A stretch of DNA of 64,000 nucleotides from Lacrimispora amygdalina (lineage in GTDB: Bacteria > Bacillota > Clostridia > Lachnospirales > Lachnospiraceae), in NCBI RefSeq assembly GCF_003432035.1, contig NZ_QOHO01000057.1:1-64000 (forward strand), written 5' to 3'. The stretch's first letter is position 1; the number at the start of each line of letters is the position of its first letter. The position numbers were made by a program, and so were the translations under genes. Below are positions 43,633-52,631 of this stretch, in pieces. The notes beneath the pieces were generated by a model. It searched no databases. It saw only the letters and a list, made by a program, of their open reading frames with translations, and was not told the DNA's origin.

Positions 43633-45582
43633 TTAAGATAGGATAGAATCCTTATCTGATGGAATAATGCCCTCCGGTGCCATTTCCTTTTGTGGGAGTG
43701 GGGCCGATTCAGAGGGGGTAGCCTTTTTCGCAGGCTTGGGAGTTGGGGGGGCAGGCGTTTTGCTGGTTCGGCGGGATGCTGGTTTCTTTGCTGGTGAAAC
43801 GTCTACCTTTGCGGCGGCCTTCTCCTCATCTAACTTGCGCCATTCCGGTATATAGGTGGATGCCTTGCAGGAATGCAATTTATCGGCTTCTGGATGTTTC
43901 GAGTAATCCATCTTGGACACTTTCAGCACCTTTCTGCCGCGTACAATAACGAGGGCTTGTTCGATGGGGAGGCGCAGCACTTCATCCGGTGTAAGTACGG
44001 GACGTTTGCCCACGCCGCTGGTTTCCCGGTACTCCGGTGTATAGTTGGAGATGCGCCATGTGCCGAGTTCCTTGGCCTTACTGGTAACGGACACACTGGC
44101 AAGGCCTGTCCGATCCGATACAAATTCTGCTGTCAGCGGATCGGTACAGCCCAGAAATAATTGAATATCGCAGTTCCCGATGATTTCCTGCCAAAGATTA
44201 AGCGGGTAACGGTTTTGCAGACCAGCAAGGTTTTGGAACACACAGGACATACTGATATTTCTAGAGCGAATAACGCTCAGTCGACGAGATAGATCAGGAA
44301 TGGTTCCGCATGCGGTCAGCTCTTCAGCCAATACATGGACCGGCACCGGCAGCTTACCACCCTCACAGTTTTTGTCCGCATACCGGACCAGCTTGATGAA
44401 CACAAAGGACAGGAACAATGAGGAAAGAAAATCAAAGGTGCTGTCCTGGTCGCTGGTTACGAGGAAGTAGGCACAGGGTTGTTGCCCCGGCAGCTCCAAG
44501 TCAATTTCATCACGGGCAGTAATTTTTTTGATAAGTTCAGATTGGAACACCTGTAGCCGGCTGCCCAGACCGATGATGACGCCGCTGCGCACGGTTTCGG
44601 AAGACTGCTTGAACAAACTGAACGGTGCTTTGGCGGGATGGGTAGGTGCCAAGCTTCCAAAAAGGCTGTTCAGCTCAGATTCGGAATTCAGCGTTAACAT
44701 CCGATAAACCTCACCAATGTTTTTGTGTTCCGCATCATAGCTTTGGTCCACATAAAGCACCAGCGCTTTGAGCAAATTCATTTCAGCAGAATCCCAGAAG
44801 TGATCACCCTTACTGCCGTTTATAGTATTCTTGATGATGACATCTACAAAAAGCTGCGCCATCAGTTCCTGACCTTCGATTTCCGAAAGACAATTCCAGG
44901 AGTCGCTGTTTTCGGGCGACACCAAATTAAAGACACGAACGCAATACCCCTTGTCCCGCAAATAGGAACTGGATTTTTCATAGAGCTCGGATTTTGGATC
45001 GCTGATGATCAAGGATTCTCCACGGGCAGCACTCTGGAGGATGCGGTTCATACAAAAGGACCTAGTTTTCATTGATCCAGGAGCACCGTATACAGCCATG
45101 TTGCTGTTGAGTCGGGTTTCTTCTGGTACGCATACCACCTTGTTGTCCAGAAGACCGAGAATGGTTCCATGGTGCCGGCGCAGGTCGGGTACCAGATCCA
45201 GCACTCCCGCCATTTCTTTGCTGGTCATCCAACCGGACGTACCATAAGTCCCTTTGGCTGAATACGTAAAATTGCGGTCTTCATCGTATTGGCCACTATC
45301 GCTGTAGCCCATACGCATGACCATAATAAGCAGGATTGCCAGCAGGCCGATGCATATCAAAGCACCGTAAAGCCCATAGGGCGGTTGGAATACGACAGTG
45401 ATACAAGTATAAAAGTCAGGCGAGGCCATTACCGGAGAAGAACCGTCCCCAGGAATACCTCCGCCTTGTTTCCATACTGCATAATTGCCAATAAACTGGG
45501 CCAGATACCCTCCTGCATACAAAATCGCAAGAATGGCTGCTGGCCCTGCTAATATGGCTTTTAAGATTTTGCGTTTATCTAT
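43633..45582 (-). CDS. VirD4/TraG-type coupling ATPase
   Basis: About 650 residues. Residues ~1-90 hold two membrane helices; GAPGSMKTRSF near 166 is the P-loop (Met where Gly is usual), and LIISDPKSELYEK is the family motif. VHVLAEELTACGTIPDLS is the Walker B area, with EEL in place of DE. It links relaxed DNA to the secretion channel. The coding frame continues above the first TTG (45522) through 20 codons that include the first membrane helix, up to ATA 45582, which has GAAAGGAGG 8 nt upstream and overlaps the previous stop as ATAG. So the true start seems to be ATA, a mutated ATG, or a weaker internal TTG. Ala/Pro/Lys-rich tail. Confidence 0.88.
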   Translation of the reverse strand: MDKRKILKAILAGPAAILAILYAGGYLAQFIGNYAVWKQGGGIPGDGSSPVMASPDFYTCITVVFQPPYGLYGALICIGLLAILLIMVMRMGYSDSGQYDEDRNFTYSAKGTYGTSGWMTSKEMAGVLDLVPDLRRHHGTILGLLDNKVVCVPEETRLNSNMAVYGAPGSMKTRSFCMNRILQSAARGESLIISDPKSELYEKSSSYLRDKGYCVRVFNLVSPENSDSWNCLSEIEGQELMAQLFVDVIIKNTINGSKGDHFWDSAEMNLLKALVLYVDQSYDAEHKNIGEVYRMLTLNSESELNSLFGSLAPTHPAKAPFSLFKQSSETVRSGVIIGLGSRLQVFQSELIKKITARDEIDLELPGQQPCAYFLVTSDQDSTFDFLSSLFLSFVFIKLVRYADKNCEGGKLPVPVHVLAEELTACGTIPDLSRRLSVIRSRNISMSCVFQNLAGLQNRYPLNLWQEIIGNCDIQLFLGCTDPLTAEFVSDRTGLASVSVTSKAKELGTWRISNYTPEYRETSGVGKRPVLTPDEVLRLPIEQALVIVRGRKVLKVSKMDYSKHPEADKLHSCKASTYIPEWRKLDEEKAAAKVDVSPAKKPASRRTSKTPAPPTPKPAKKATPSESAPLPQKEMAPEGIIPSDKDSILS

Positions 45583-46703
45583 GGGAAGAACCTCCTTTCA
45601 AATTTTTCAAAGCTGATGGTCTGGAACTGTACCCGGTTTCCGCAATAGCGTTCTAACACCTCACGCTGATAATCAAAGCAGATGAGCGTGCCATCTTTAT
45701 CCTGCAATTCCAGTGCGGTATTGAAGCGTGCAATGCGGGGCATATCACAGGTGTAGCCAAACAGTACCGGATTGCCGCCCTGATCGATGGCGTCGTTTTC
45801 AATGCGCCAGTTTGAGACTTGCTGATTCAAGTCCAGAGAAAGTACACGGTCCAGCTCCGCTTTTTTTACGGTGTCACATAACAGGGATAAAAGTGTTTCA
45901 CCATGCCGGTCATTGCTTATATAGAAAAAGTGATCGTAACAGCCGTCCAGCATAAAATAATCATGTCTTTTGCCACCATTGCTGGTAAGCATCTGATAAG
46001 CTGGCTCCATTCCATCTCCCAGAACAAGCCCATAGATGTCTTCCGGTTGAAATTGTGAGGATAAGCGCTGCTGGCAAAGTGAGGTACGCATCAGCGTTTT
46101 CATGCGCAGCTCGGATTTATACTGCCATTTCATTAGGCCGGCTCCGCAGTTGTAGGTGATGAATATTCCGCAGGGTGCAAGCAGTGTGCCTACGGAGCGG
46201 GAGCTGCGAACTTTTGTAAAGTCAATGCCCATCTCCTTGATCTCTCGGGAATTATAAAACGCCGAGGCTTCAATTTTGCTGACCGGTGAACCTTCAGGAG
46301 AAAAAATGTCCGGCTTTTCCTCACGGAAAATAGCTGCGTCGGCATTCTCCATCGTTACATAGGCCTGTGCGATATGGTGTAGACGCAGGCGCCGGTTAAC
46401 TTCGCTTTTCAAGCGATTGGTATCTGTATCTCCGGTAAGATAAAATGCAAACTGATGGGGGCGTTCTGACAGGAGAGTGGCTTTCGCTTTTGTTCCAAGA
46501 CGGTAGCCCCGGAGCTTATCACGGTAGTAGGTGCGCAGGAGACCATTTTTTTTCAGGGAGGTAATAATGGATTCCTTGTAGTAATCACTGCCACGGAGCC
46601 TTTTTAACTGATCTGCCGGGAATTCGCCAGAAATAGCGGTTAAGGCAAGCAGGTGGTAGGGCAGTGTGTCGGGCTGAGGAAAAGTGCAGTTGCATTTCCC
46701 AAT
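45579..46703 (-). CDS. Replication-relaxation-like protein (start codon abnormal)
   Basis: Open for 375 codons. N-terminal winged-helix-like part (YHLLALTAISGEFPADQLKR, SLKKNGLLRTYYRDKLRGYR), then a mixed domain that resembles the replication-relaxation (Replic_Relax) family of conjugative elements. The first usable TTG (46412) would cut off the winged helix. The frame runs up to ATT 46703, with AAAGGAGGG 7 nt upstream but no ATG, GTG or TTG in frame. A lost base near the start, or use of ATT, would explain it. It may provide the missing relaxase or DNA-binding function; not proven. It couples to the VirD4-like gene. Confidence 0.65.
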   Translation of the reverse strand: MGKCNCTFPQPDTLPYHLLALTAISGEFPADQLKRLRGSDYYKESIITSLKKNGLLRTYYRDKLRGYRLGTKAKATLLSERPHQFAFYLTGDTDTNRLKSEVNRRLRLHHIAQAYVTMENADAAIFREEKPDIFSPEGSPVSKIEASAFYNSREIKEMGIDFTKVRSSRSVGTLLAPCGIFITYNCGAGLMKWQYKSELRMKTLMRTSLCQQRLSSQFQPEDIYGLVLGDGMEPAYQMLTSNGGKRHDYFMLDGCYDHFFYISNDRHGETLLSLLCDTVKKAELDRVLSLDLNQQVSNWRIENDAIDQGGNPVLFGYTCDMPRIARFNTALELQDKDGTLICFDYQREVLERYCGNRVQFQTISFEKFERRFFP

Positions 46704-46848
46704 AGCAATCCCTCCTTTCGTGAGCGGTTTCTACCGAGACTGAAAACGACTTCGGTAAAAACGGGTGGCGTCAGCTGCCAAAAAACCCTGAGGATAAGGG
46801 GATTTTGGCGGTGCGTGGTTAGGTCGGGGAAAAATCACCCCAAAAGTA

Positions 46849-47511
46849 TCAAAAATCCGAGATGGATTTCAGACGTTTTTCCTGTTCGGCAATCCACCGG
46901 GGAAAGCGTTCTTTTTCCATGATGGAGACCATGGTACAATCCTTTTCTCCCAGGACGGCCGTGTTGTAGGCATCACAAAGTAAGCCGCAGTCATCCACCA
47001 TGACGAAGGTGGCAAGTACATCCAAAAGCTGCTTTTCTTCCAGATTGTCATAGTCCCGTACCCGTCTTGTCGGAAGGGTTTGATCATAAACCTGGGTAAA
47101 GCACACCACACATTCCCGAAAGTGGGGAAGAGTATTTTCTTTGGAATACTGTTCCATGGCAAAATAAATCGGGTCAAGTAAAAATTCCGTGTTTTGTCTC
47201 TGCCTGCGTTTGGGGAGCAGACTGGGAAGCGATACCGCCAAGATGCCATCCTCATAAGAGATTTCAATGCCATGTACCGTTTGAGCTGAGGTAAGGTATT
47301 CCGCTTTCTTGACACCAGTACTGGCATAGATTAAATGACGCAGCCGGCAGGCAATGGATTCAGCCCGCAGTGCGGCGTCAATAGATAAAACTTCGTAATT
47401 ATCGGGGTAACGCTGGATGTCCGTGGTGTCCATGGCATACAAAGCGTTGTTAAGACGGGAAAGATCATCCAGGATGCCCCCGATTCGTTTTGAGATAATT
47501 TTACGTTCCAA
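46849..47511 (-). CDS. DUF6100-like protein
   Basis: 220 residues; the segment RRVRDYDNLEEKQLLDVLAT followed by FVMVDDCGLLCDAYNTAVL resembles DUF6100 of Firmicutes ICEs. Function unknown. Directly follows the DUF5697-like gene without a gap, so it is translationally linked. Confidence 0.7.
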   Translation of the reverse strand: MERKIISKRIGGILDDLSRLNNALYAMDTTDIQRYPDNYEVLSIDAALRAESIACRLRHLIYASTGVKKAEYLTSAQTVHGIEISYEDGILAVSLPSLLPKRRQRQNTEFLLDPIYFAMEQYSKENTLPHFRECVVCFTQVYDQTLPTRRVRDYDNLEEKQLLDVLATFVMVDDCGLLCDAYNTAVLGEKDCTMVSIMEKERFPRWIAEQEKRLKSISDF

Positions 47512-48048
47512 TCATGTCCCTCCATTTGTGCGTTGATAATATAGAACCTGCCCAGTGGAAGATACCGTACAAAATCCGGCGATATATGGAAAACTCAGAA
47601 GCGGAATCTGTTCCGCATCCTCCACCAGAACAATCCGGCGGCAATCTTGTCTGGAGTCCTGTTTCATTGCATGAGTGACAAGTGCCTCCTGCCCGACAGC
47701 CACATAAATAATTTCAAAGATTTCTCCGTTTGAAAAAAAGATCAGTTTTGCAGGAAAACTACCCGGAGAATGGTATTCCACACGGTCTATTACATCCAGA
47801 AGTACCCAGACCGACTGCATTAGGCCGAAGTCAGCCTTGGGCGTTTTGCCGTAGGGGAACCATGCATCATTACTGTCTGGCTGAATACGACCCTGTCGTT
47901 TAAGATGAGCCAGTAGATTAGTGACCACAACACCTTCTTTGCCGGGGAAGAATCTCTCTAACTGTTGATGCACCAGCCCGGGATAAAGAGAAATAATGCG
48001 TAGCAGTTCTGTGGCTTCCTGCCCATAAATATCGGATCTGGTCTTCAT
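47512..48048 (-). CDS. DUF5697-like protein
   Basis: 178 residues from ATG 48048 (AAGGAGGTGATTCAC upstream); an upstream ATG at 48099 lies among repeats and is unlikely. N-terminal winged-helix-like part (IISLYPGLVHQQLERFFPGK, LLAHLKRQGRI), typical of DUF5697. It is preceded by five ATTACGTC-type repeats (48073-48142). Confidence 0.75.
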   Translation of the reverse strand: MKTRSDIYGQEATELLRIISLYPGLVHQQLERFFPGKEGVVVTNLLAHLKRQGRIQPDSNDAWFPYGKTPKADFGLMQSVWVLLDVIDRVEYHSPGSFPAKLIFFSNGEIFEIIYVAVGQEALVTHAMKQDSRQDCRRIVLVEDAEQIPLLSFPYIAGFCTVSSTGQVLYYQRTNGGT

Positions 48049-48072
48049 GTGAATCACCTCCTTTCTGCTGTA

Positions 48073-48142
48073 GGCGTAATCTTGACGTAATTGGTGCATT
48101 GATCGTGAAAAAGACGTAATTCAGACGTAATCCAGACACAAT
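48073..48142. repeat. Five ATTACGTC-type direct repeats, mostly 11-bp spaced
   Basis: Minus strand units at 48135-48142 (ATTGTGTC), 48124-48131, 48113-48120, 48084-48091 (ATTACGTC) and 48073-48080 (ATTACGCC). Spacing is 11, 11, 29 and 11. Located between the VirB4 stop and the DUF5697-like start. Related repeats lie at 32059-32088. Confidence 0.65.
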
Positions 48143-48147
48143 CCATA

Positions 48148-51100
48148 TTATCCGGCATTGGTCTGCCCGTCCTGTTCACGCAGACGATTTACGATGTTCC
48201 GCAACTCGCGCCGATCGGTGGTAATTAAGTCCTTTTCCAACGGACTTGCTTTGAATTCCACCATGATGTTGTTATTGTTCGTGGAGATCAGACCATTACC
48301 TCGTTCAAAGTGGATAATCTCCATGATTTCCGCATCCGACAGGTGCAGCGTGTCCCTTACCCGCATCGCCTCGTCATCTTCCAGATTGAGAATGATTTTG
48401 GTCTTGGAATTGTTGATGATACCCTTACCAAAACGTCCTTCATCCAGATTGAAAAAGTCGTTTAGATCCTGGCTGGCACAGACAGCACTTCCGCCGTACC
48501 CTCGAATTGTCTTGAATATCTCAAGTACGAAATCACCGGCAAGTCTGGTTCCGGTAGCACCGGCACCAGATAAGAGCTGCCAGCACTCGTCTATGAAAAT
48601 GGTCTTTTCCTCGGTCCGGTCTTCTTTGGCACGATCCCATACAAAATCCAAAGCCACAAACATTCCCACAGTGAGCAGGTCGCCGGTGAGAGAGGAAATA
48701 TCCAGAACGGTGTATTTGTTGTCCAGCCGCACGTTAGTCTGCTGACTGAATGTGCGGGCAGAACCGTTGACAAGGCGATTTATGATGTGCGCCATTCTCA
48801 GCGTATCGGGGGACTGCTTCAGCACCTCGTGAAGATCACCCAGCACAGGCATTTCCCGATATTGACCGGGGTGATCTGGGACTTCCAGAGAGCCATTGTC
48901 GTGGGTAATCCCTTTGGCGTTGTAGGTGCGGATCAAAGCTTCGTCCAAAAGTTGACGCTCTTCGTGGCTCATATCGGGAATCAGCAAACTGAAAAAGATG
49001 TGCAGTCTCTGAATTTTTGCAGCCAGTTCGGATAACTGGATGTTAGGGCCGTCCAAAAGTTCGCTTACTGTATGGTCAACCCGCCTAATCTCCATGACAT
49101 TGATACAATGAGGACTGGCAGGGGAAATCTGTATAAATTCACCGCCTACATTGGCACAGGCACGATGAAATTCATGGCCTTTTAACGGCGCGATAATGAA
49201 AATGGGGATTCCTTTGCGCCTCATGCGCAGTGCCATTAGCTGCATGGTGAACGTTTTGCCTGCACCGCTGGTTCCCAAAATCGCCATGTTGGCATTTTTA
49301 TAGACGATAGAATTGAAGATATCCACGATAATGAGAGAGCTGTTGTATTTGTTCACACCCAGGAGGATTCCGTTATCATCGCACATTTCGTAGGAAGTAA
49401 AGGGATAGCAGCTGGCAGCACCACCTGTAAGGAGGTTGCGCTTACTGCGTTCATACAGCTTTTTCTCTGGCGCAATCAGCGGCAGAGTAGATAAAAACGC
49501 CTGCTCGCCACGAAAATGGCAATTACAGACGTTCATGTCCTGCGAAAGCAGGAGCTTCTTCATTTCGCTGACCTTCCATTCCAAATCATCTTCGGTGGGG
49601 GCAGTAATGGTAATTAATAGACTTAAATAGTAGAAATCCTCGTTGTTGGCAAGGCCCTCCTTCAAAAAATAGCCGCTTTTGATTGCACCGTCGATGTCGT
49701 CAAAGTCCGTATTGGTGTCACTTGCGTCCTTGATTTTAGAGCGGTTAATACGAAGCTGCTGGCCGACCTTTTGAATAATGCGCTCTTTGGGCTGACGATT
49801 CAGGAACATGTCCATATCAATCCCATCGCCGGCATTGACCATCAGACTAAGCCAACCTGCTGGTACCTGGGTTTTGTAGCCATCGGAAGGAATGAGCAGG
49901 TATGCATAATATAGGCCGTCGATGCAAATATAGCGGGAATGGGTATAATCAATACTTTTGGGAGCGAAAAATTCAGTGGCCGGGATTTTGTCCATTTCGC
50001 TTTCCCGTCCGGCGGAGCTGTATTGGCTGACGACCTCCCGTACCCGCTCCGGCAGCGACTTAACGGCGCTCTCATTCCGACACAGCAGGTTATACAGGAT
50101 ATCTACGGCAAACTCATCTTCGTTTTGCGGTATTACAGCTTCGTTCCCGCACTGGCGCAGATAGGTGGCAGCCGTATGGACAGTCCCCTGCAGAGAGGCA
50201 ATTGCTTCTTTTTCTTCATCGGTGCGACGGGTATTGCTCCATGGTTCATATTCAAAGACCAGAAAGAACCGGCGTGTCACCGCTTCACGGGAGCCAATCT
50301 GCTGTACGAACTGTAAATAGTCTTCTTGCATCAGCCGACACTGCTCATTTGTCTCCTGGGCCATCTCATGGCGTACCGTGTCCAAATGACGTCCAATATC
50401 CGCACGGCGGGTCAATACCTTAAACTGTAGTTTGACCGGGCTTATCTTTAAATAGGAAACAAAGGAGTAAATAATGCTTCGTTGTTCCCGGGCACTGCGT
50501 AGCAGAAAGTTGATGGGTATGATCTCTACCACCTTGACAAAACGGTGATCCTTGGTGTAGATAATGCCATTATCTATTTTTTCGATGGGCAGATAATCCG
50601 CTACAGGATTTAAGCAGGGCGGCTTCTGTTCCTGAGATGACTTCTTACGGCGGGGTGGACGCTGTGCAGACTTCTCCTTTTTTTGTTTCTTTGCTTTATT
50701 GGAGATCTTTTTCGGCTTTTCCTTTTCAACCTTACGTGCGGGCGGCCGTAGTTTTTGCCTTATTTCATAGGTTTTTACCTCATCAAACTCCGCAGGGAAA
50801 TCCTCCATGCCAGAACGCAGTGCTGCTTTCCGCGGTTCCCTCTTTTTCTGAGGTCGATCCTTTCGCCATTTTTTCGTAGTAACGGGGGTATCCTCTTCGG
50901 CGCCAGCATCAGGCGGCTGATGTGATATGCCCACCACACGACGGTTCCTCAAATATTTTAGAAAAATAAACAGGAAAGAGGACAAGCTTTCGCCTGAAAT
51001 ACCAATCAGAGCCAGCAATGCCAGCGGCAGTGCTGTCAGGCACAGCACAATGATGCGTGTCGTCAATCCAAATGGCAGGCAAGTAAAAACCGGCACCCCG

Positions 51101-51225
51101 ACCACAACTGCAAGGATGCCGGCTTCAATTACATTGCGAGCCTTGAACATACCACCGAAAAAGGTGCCTGTTTCCACGAAATTCGGCGGTATGATATAAG
51201 TATCGTGGTCGTTTTTATTGTTCAT
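48148..51225 (-). CDS. VirB4-type ATPase fused to an N-terminal PrgI-like domain
   Basis: 1025 residues. Residues ~8-100 (YIIPPNFVETGTFFGGMFKA, then two membrane helices) look like PrgI, the VirB3-like partner that is usually a separate gene. A very basic linker follows (to ~220), then the VirB4 domain. ILGTSGAGKTFTMQLM near 653 is Walker A, and TIFIDECWQLLSGAG near 877 is Walker B. GSAVCASQDLNDFF follows. It drives the conjugative channel. It sits among the other T4SS genes. The next gene downstream lies beyond the repeat array. Confidence 0.9.
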   Translation of the reverse strand: MNNKNDHDTYIIPPNFVETGTFFGGMFKARNVIEAGILAVVVGVPVFTCLPFGLTTRIIVLCLTALPLALLALIGISGESLSSFLFIFLKYLRNRRVVGISHQPPDAGAEEDTPVTTKKWRKDRPQKKREPRKAALRSGMEDFPAEFDEVKTYEIRQKLRPPARKVEKEKPKKISNKAKKQKKEKSAQRPPRRKKSSQEQKPPCLNPVADYLPIEKIDNGIIYTKDHRFVKVVEIIPINFLLRSAREQRSIIYSFVSYLKISPVKLQFKVLTRRADIGRHLDTVRHEMAQETNEQCRLMQEDYLQFVQQIGSREAVTRRFFLVFEYEPWSNTRRTDEEKEAIASLQGTVHTAATYLRQCGNEAVIPQNEDEFAVDILYNLLCRNESAVKSLPERVREVVSQYSSAGRESEMDKIPATEFFAPKSIDYTHSRYICIDGLYYAYLLIPSDGYKTQVPAGWLSLMVNAGDGIDMDMFLNRQPKERIIQKVGQQLRINRSKIKDASDTNTDFDDIDGAIKSGYFLKEGLANNEDFYYLSLLITITAPTEDDLEWKVSEMKKLLLSQDMNVCNCHFRGEQAFLSTLPLIAPEKKLYERSKRNLLTGGAASCYPFTSYEMCDDNGILLGVNKYNSSLIIVDIFNSIVYKNANMAILGTSGAGKTFTMQLMALRMRRKGIPIFIIAPLKGHEFHRACANVGGEFIQISPASPHCINVMEIRRVDHTVSELLDGPNIQLSELAAKIQRLHIFFSLLIPDMSHEERQLLDEALIRTYNAKGITHDNGSLEVPDHPGQYREMPVLGDLHEVLKQSPDTLRMAHIINRLVNGSARTFSQQTNVRLDNKYTVLDISSLTGDLLTVGMFVALDFVWDRAKEDRTEEKTIFIDECWQLLSGAGATGTRLAGDFVLEIFKTIRGYGGSAVCASQDLNDFFNLDEGRFGKGIINNSKTKIILNLEDDEAMRVRDTLHLSDAEIMEIIHFERGNGLISTNNNNIMVEFKASPLEKDLITTDRRELRNIVNRLREQDGQTNAG

Positions 51226-51254
51226 GTATTACCTCACTTTCGCTGCCATGAGTG

Positions 51255-52631
51255 TCAGCCGATAATCCAGAATGGTCCACCGGCACCTGCCCCCCGGCTG
51301 GCTTCGTTTAAAAAGATAGATAAATCCCAGAGCTGTTCGCTTCGGGAATAGCTTGCTGGATCTGCCACCATGATTTTTCCGTCCTTCACACCTCGCAAAA
51401 CGATGAAGTGACCGGAAGAAGTAAAATGGCCTTTCGACATAATCGCTACCACCAGCTTGCCCTCAGACAGCGAATCAACGATACGCTGCGGCTCCGATAT
51501 CGTACAGCCGGACACTGGCAGACCCCAAGCTTTTGCAGCTTCTGGAATCAAGGAGTGGTAGGAACCACTGCTTTTGCACCAGTAACCGTTCTGATAAGCC
51601 CATTCCGCCATTTCCACAGGGTCAACCATGTCGTTTGTAAGTGAGGACACAACAATAGACATAGAAGTAGGTCCACAGCCATAGCCGCCGATATTGTCTG
51701 TTCCATAGGACTTATTTGCATAGCGTTCATCCAGTTGGTTGAAATAGACCACCGGCGTAAGACCATCGGAAAAGGTTACGTTACCAAGAGACGTTATGCT
51801 GTTACCGGACCAGCCCGTAAGGTTCTGCAGCAGGCCGTCGCCTAAAAACAGGCTTAGGTTCTGGGCGTAATAGTAGGCCAGTTCGTTTTGTTCTTCGGTC
51901 AGAGCAAATACGGTATCGGCAAAATAAGATTCGCCATTGTAGATGATGGTATAAATGCGCCATGTTTCGCTGGAAGTGGTTTCTTCCCCAGTTTCAGGGT
52001 CTATCTCGGTAGTTTTCCTTATTTCTTCTTTACAGGTAAAGGAGTATAGATGCTCCTGATTGGTTCGCAGAACGGAAGCCATATCTTCAATGGAAATTTT
52101 GGCAAAATCCTCGTTTCGGGCGGCGCAGTATTGAGAAACAAACAGGGAACTGTTATAGACTGGTCCGGAGGAGTAAGGATTGTTGATTTCACTGCCATCT
52201 GCACCGGAGGAGGCAAAATCTGCTTCAATCCGGCTGGTCACGTTTTCCAACGCCTCTCCCAAGATGCCGTTGATGGTGAAGGTAATTTCATTTACGGTTT
52301 CTGTAATGACTGTATCGCTGTTGAGAATCGGGTTTGCTGTATCGGAACTGGAAAAAGCATTGGTAAGTCCGCCAAAAATTAGCCCGGGAAGCATTAGGAC
52401 GAACAGAACCGGAATCATCAGTAAGGCGATAATAGCCGCGATGATTTTCCCGATGTGTTTTCGTCCGGACCAGAGCGCACCGGCGACTGCCCCATAAGGA
52501 CCGCCTACGGCTGCACCTTTTGCTGACGCTGCCACTGCTTTTCCAGCTTTTGCTGCACTTTGAATGGTATGTGCTACGGAGGCCCCGGTTTCCACCGCGT
52601 CGGATAGTCCGTTTCTTTCTTCCTCTGCCAT
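51255..52631 (-). CDS. Membrane-anchored C39-like cysteine peptidase of the T4SS
   Basis: 458 residues. Helical start rich in Ala/Gly, one strong membrane helix (IIAAIIALLMIPVLFVLMLP), an extracellular stretch, then a C39_2-like peptidase: GGYGCGPTSMSIVVSSL holds the Cys, GHFIVLRGV the His, and MVADPASYSRS the Asp. In related elements this position carries a VirB1-type wall hydrolase (CHAP, NlpC/P60 or lysozyme); here it is a papain-like fold. It may open the cell wall or process proteins at the channel. Confidence 0.82.
   Translation of the reverse strand: MAEEERNGLSDAVETGASVAHTIQSAAKAGKAVAASAKGAAVGGPYGAVAGALWSGRKHIGKIIAAIIALLMIPVLFVLMLPGLIFGGLTNAFSSSDTANPILNSDTVITETVNEITFTINGILGEALENVTSRIEADFASSGADGSEINNPYSSGPVYNSSLFVSQYCAARNEDFAKISIEDMASVLRTNQEHLYSFTCKEEIRKTTEIDPETGEETTSSETWRIYTIIYNGESYFADTVFALTEEQNELAYYYAQNLSLFLGDGLLQNLTGWSGNSITSLGNVTFSDGLTPVVYFNQLDERYANKSYGTDNIGGYGCGPTSMSIVVSSLTNDMVDPVEMAEWAYQNGYWCKSSGSYHSLIPEAAKAWGLPVSGCTISEPQRIVDSLSEGKLVVAIMSKGHFTSSGHFIVLRGVKDGKIMVADPASYSRSEQLWDLSIFLNEASRGAGAGGPFWIIG

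Noticed and set aside
48073-48142. CRISPR array
   Set aside because: Units are only 8 bp with 3-bp gaps, far too short for CRISPR repeats and spacers; no cas genes are present.
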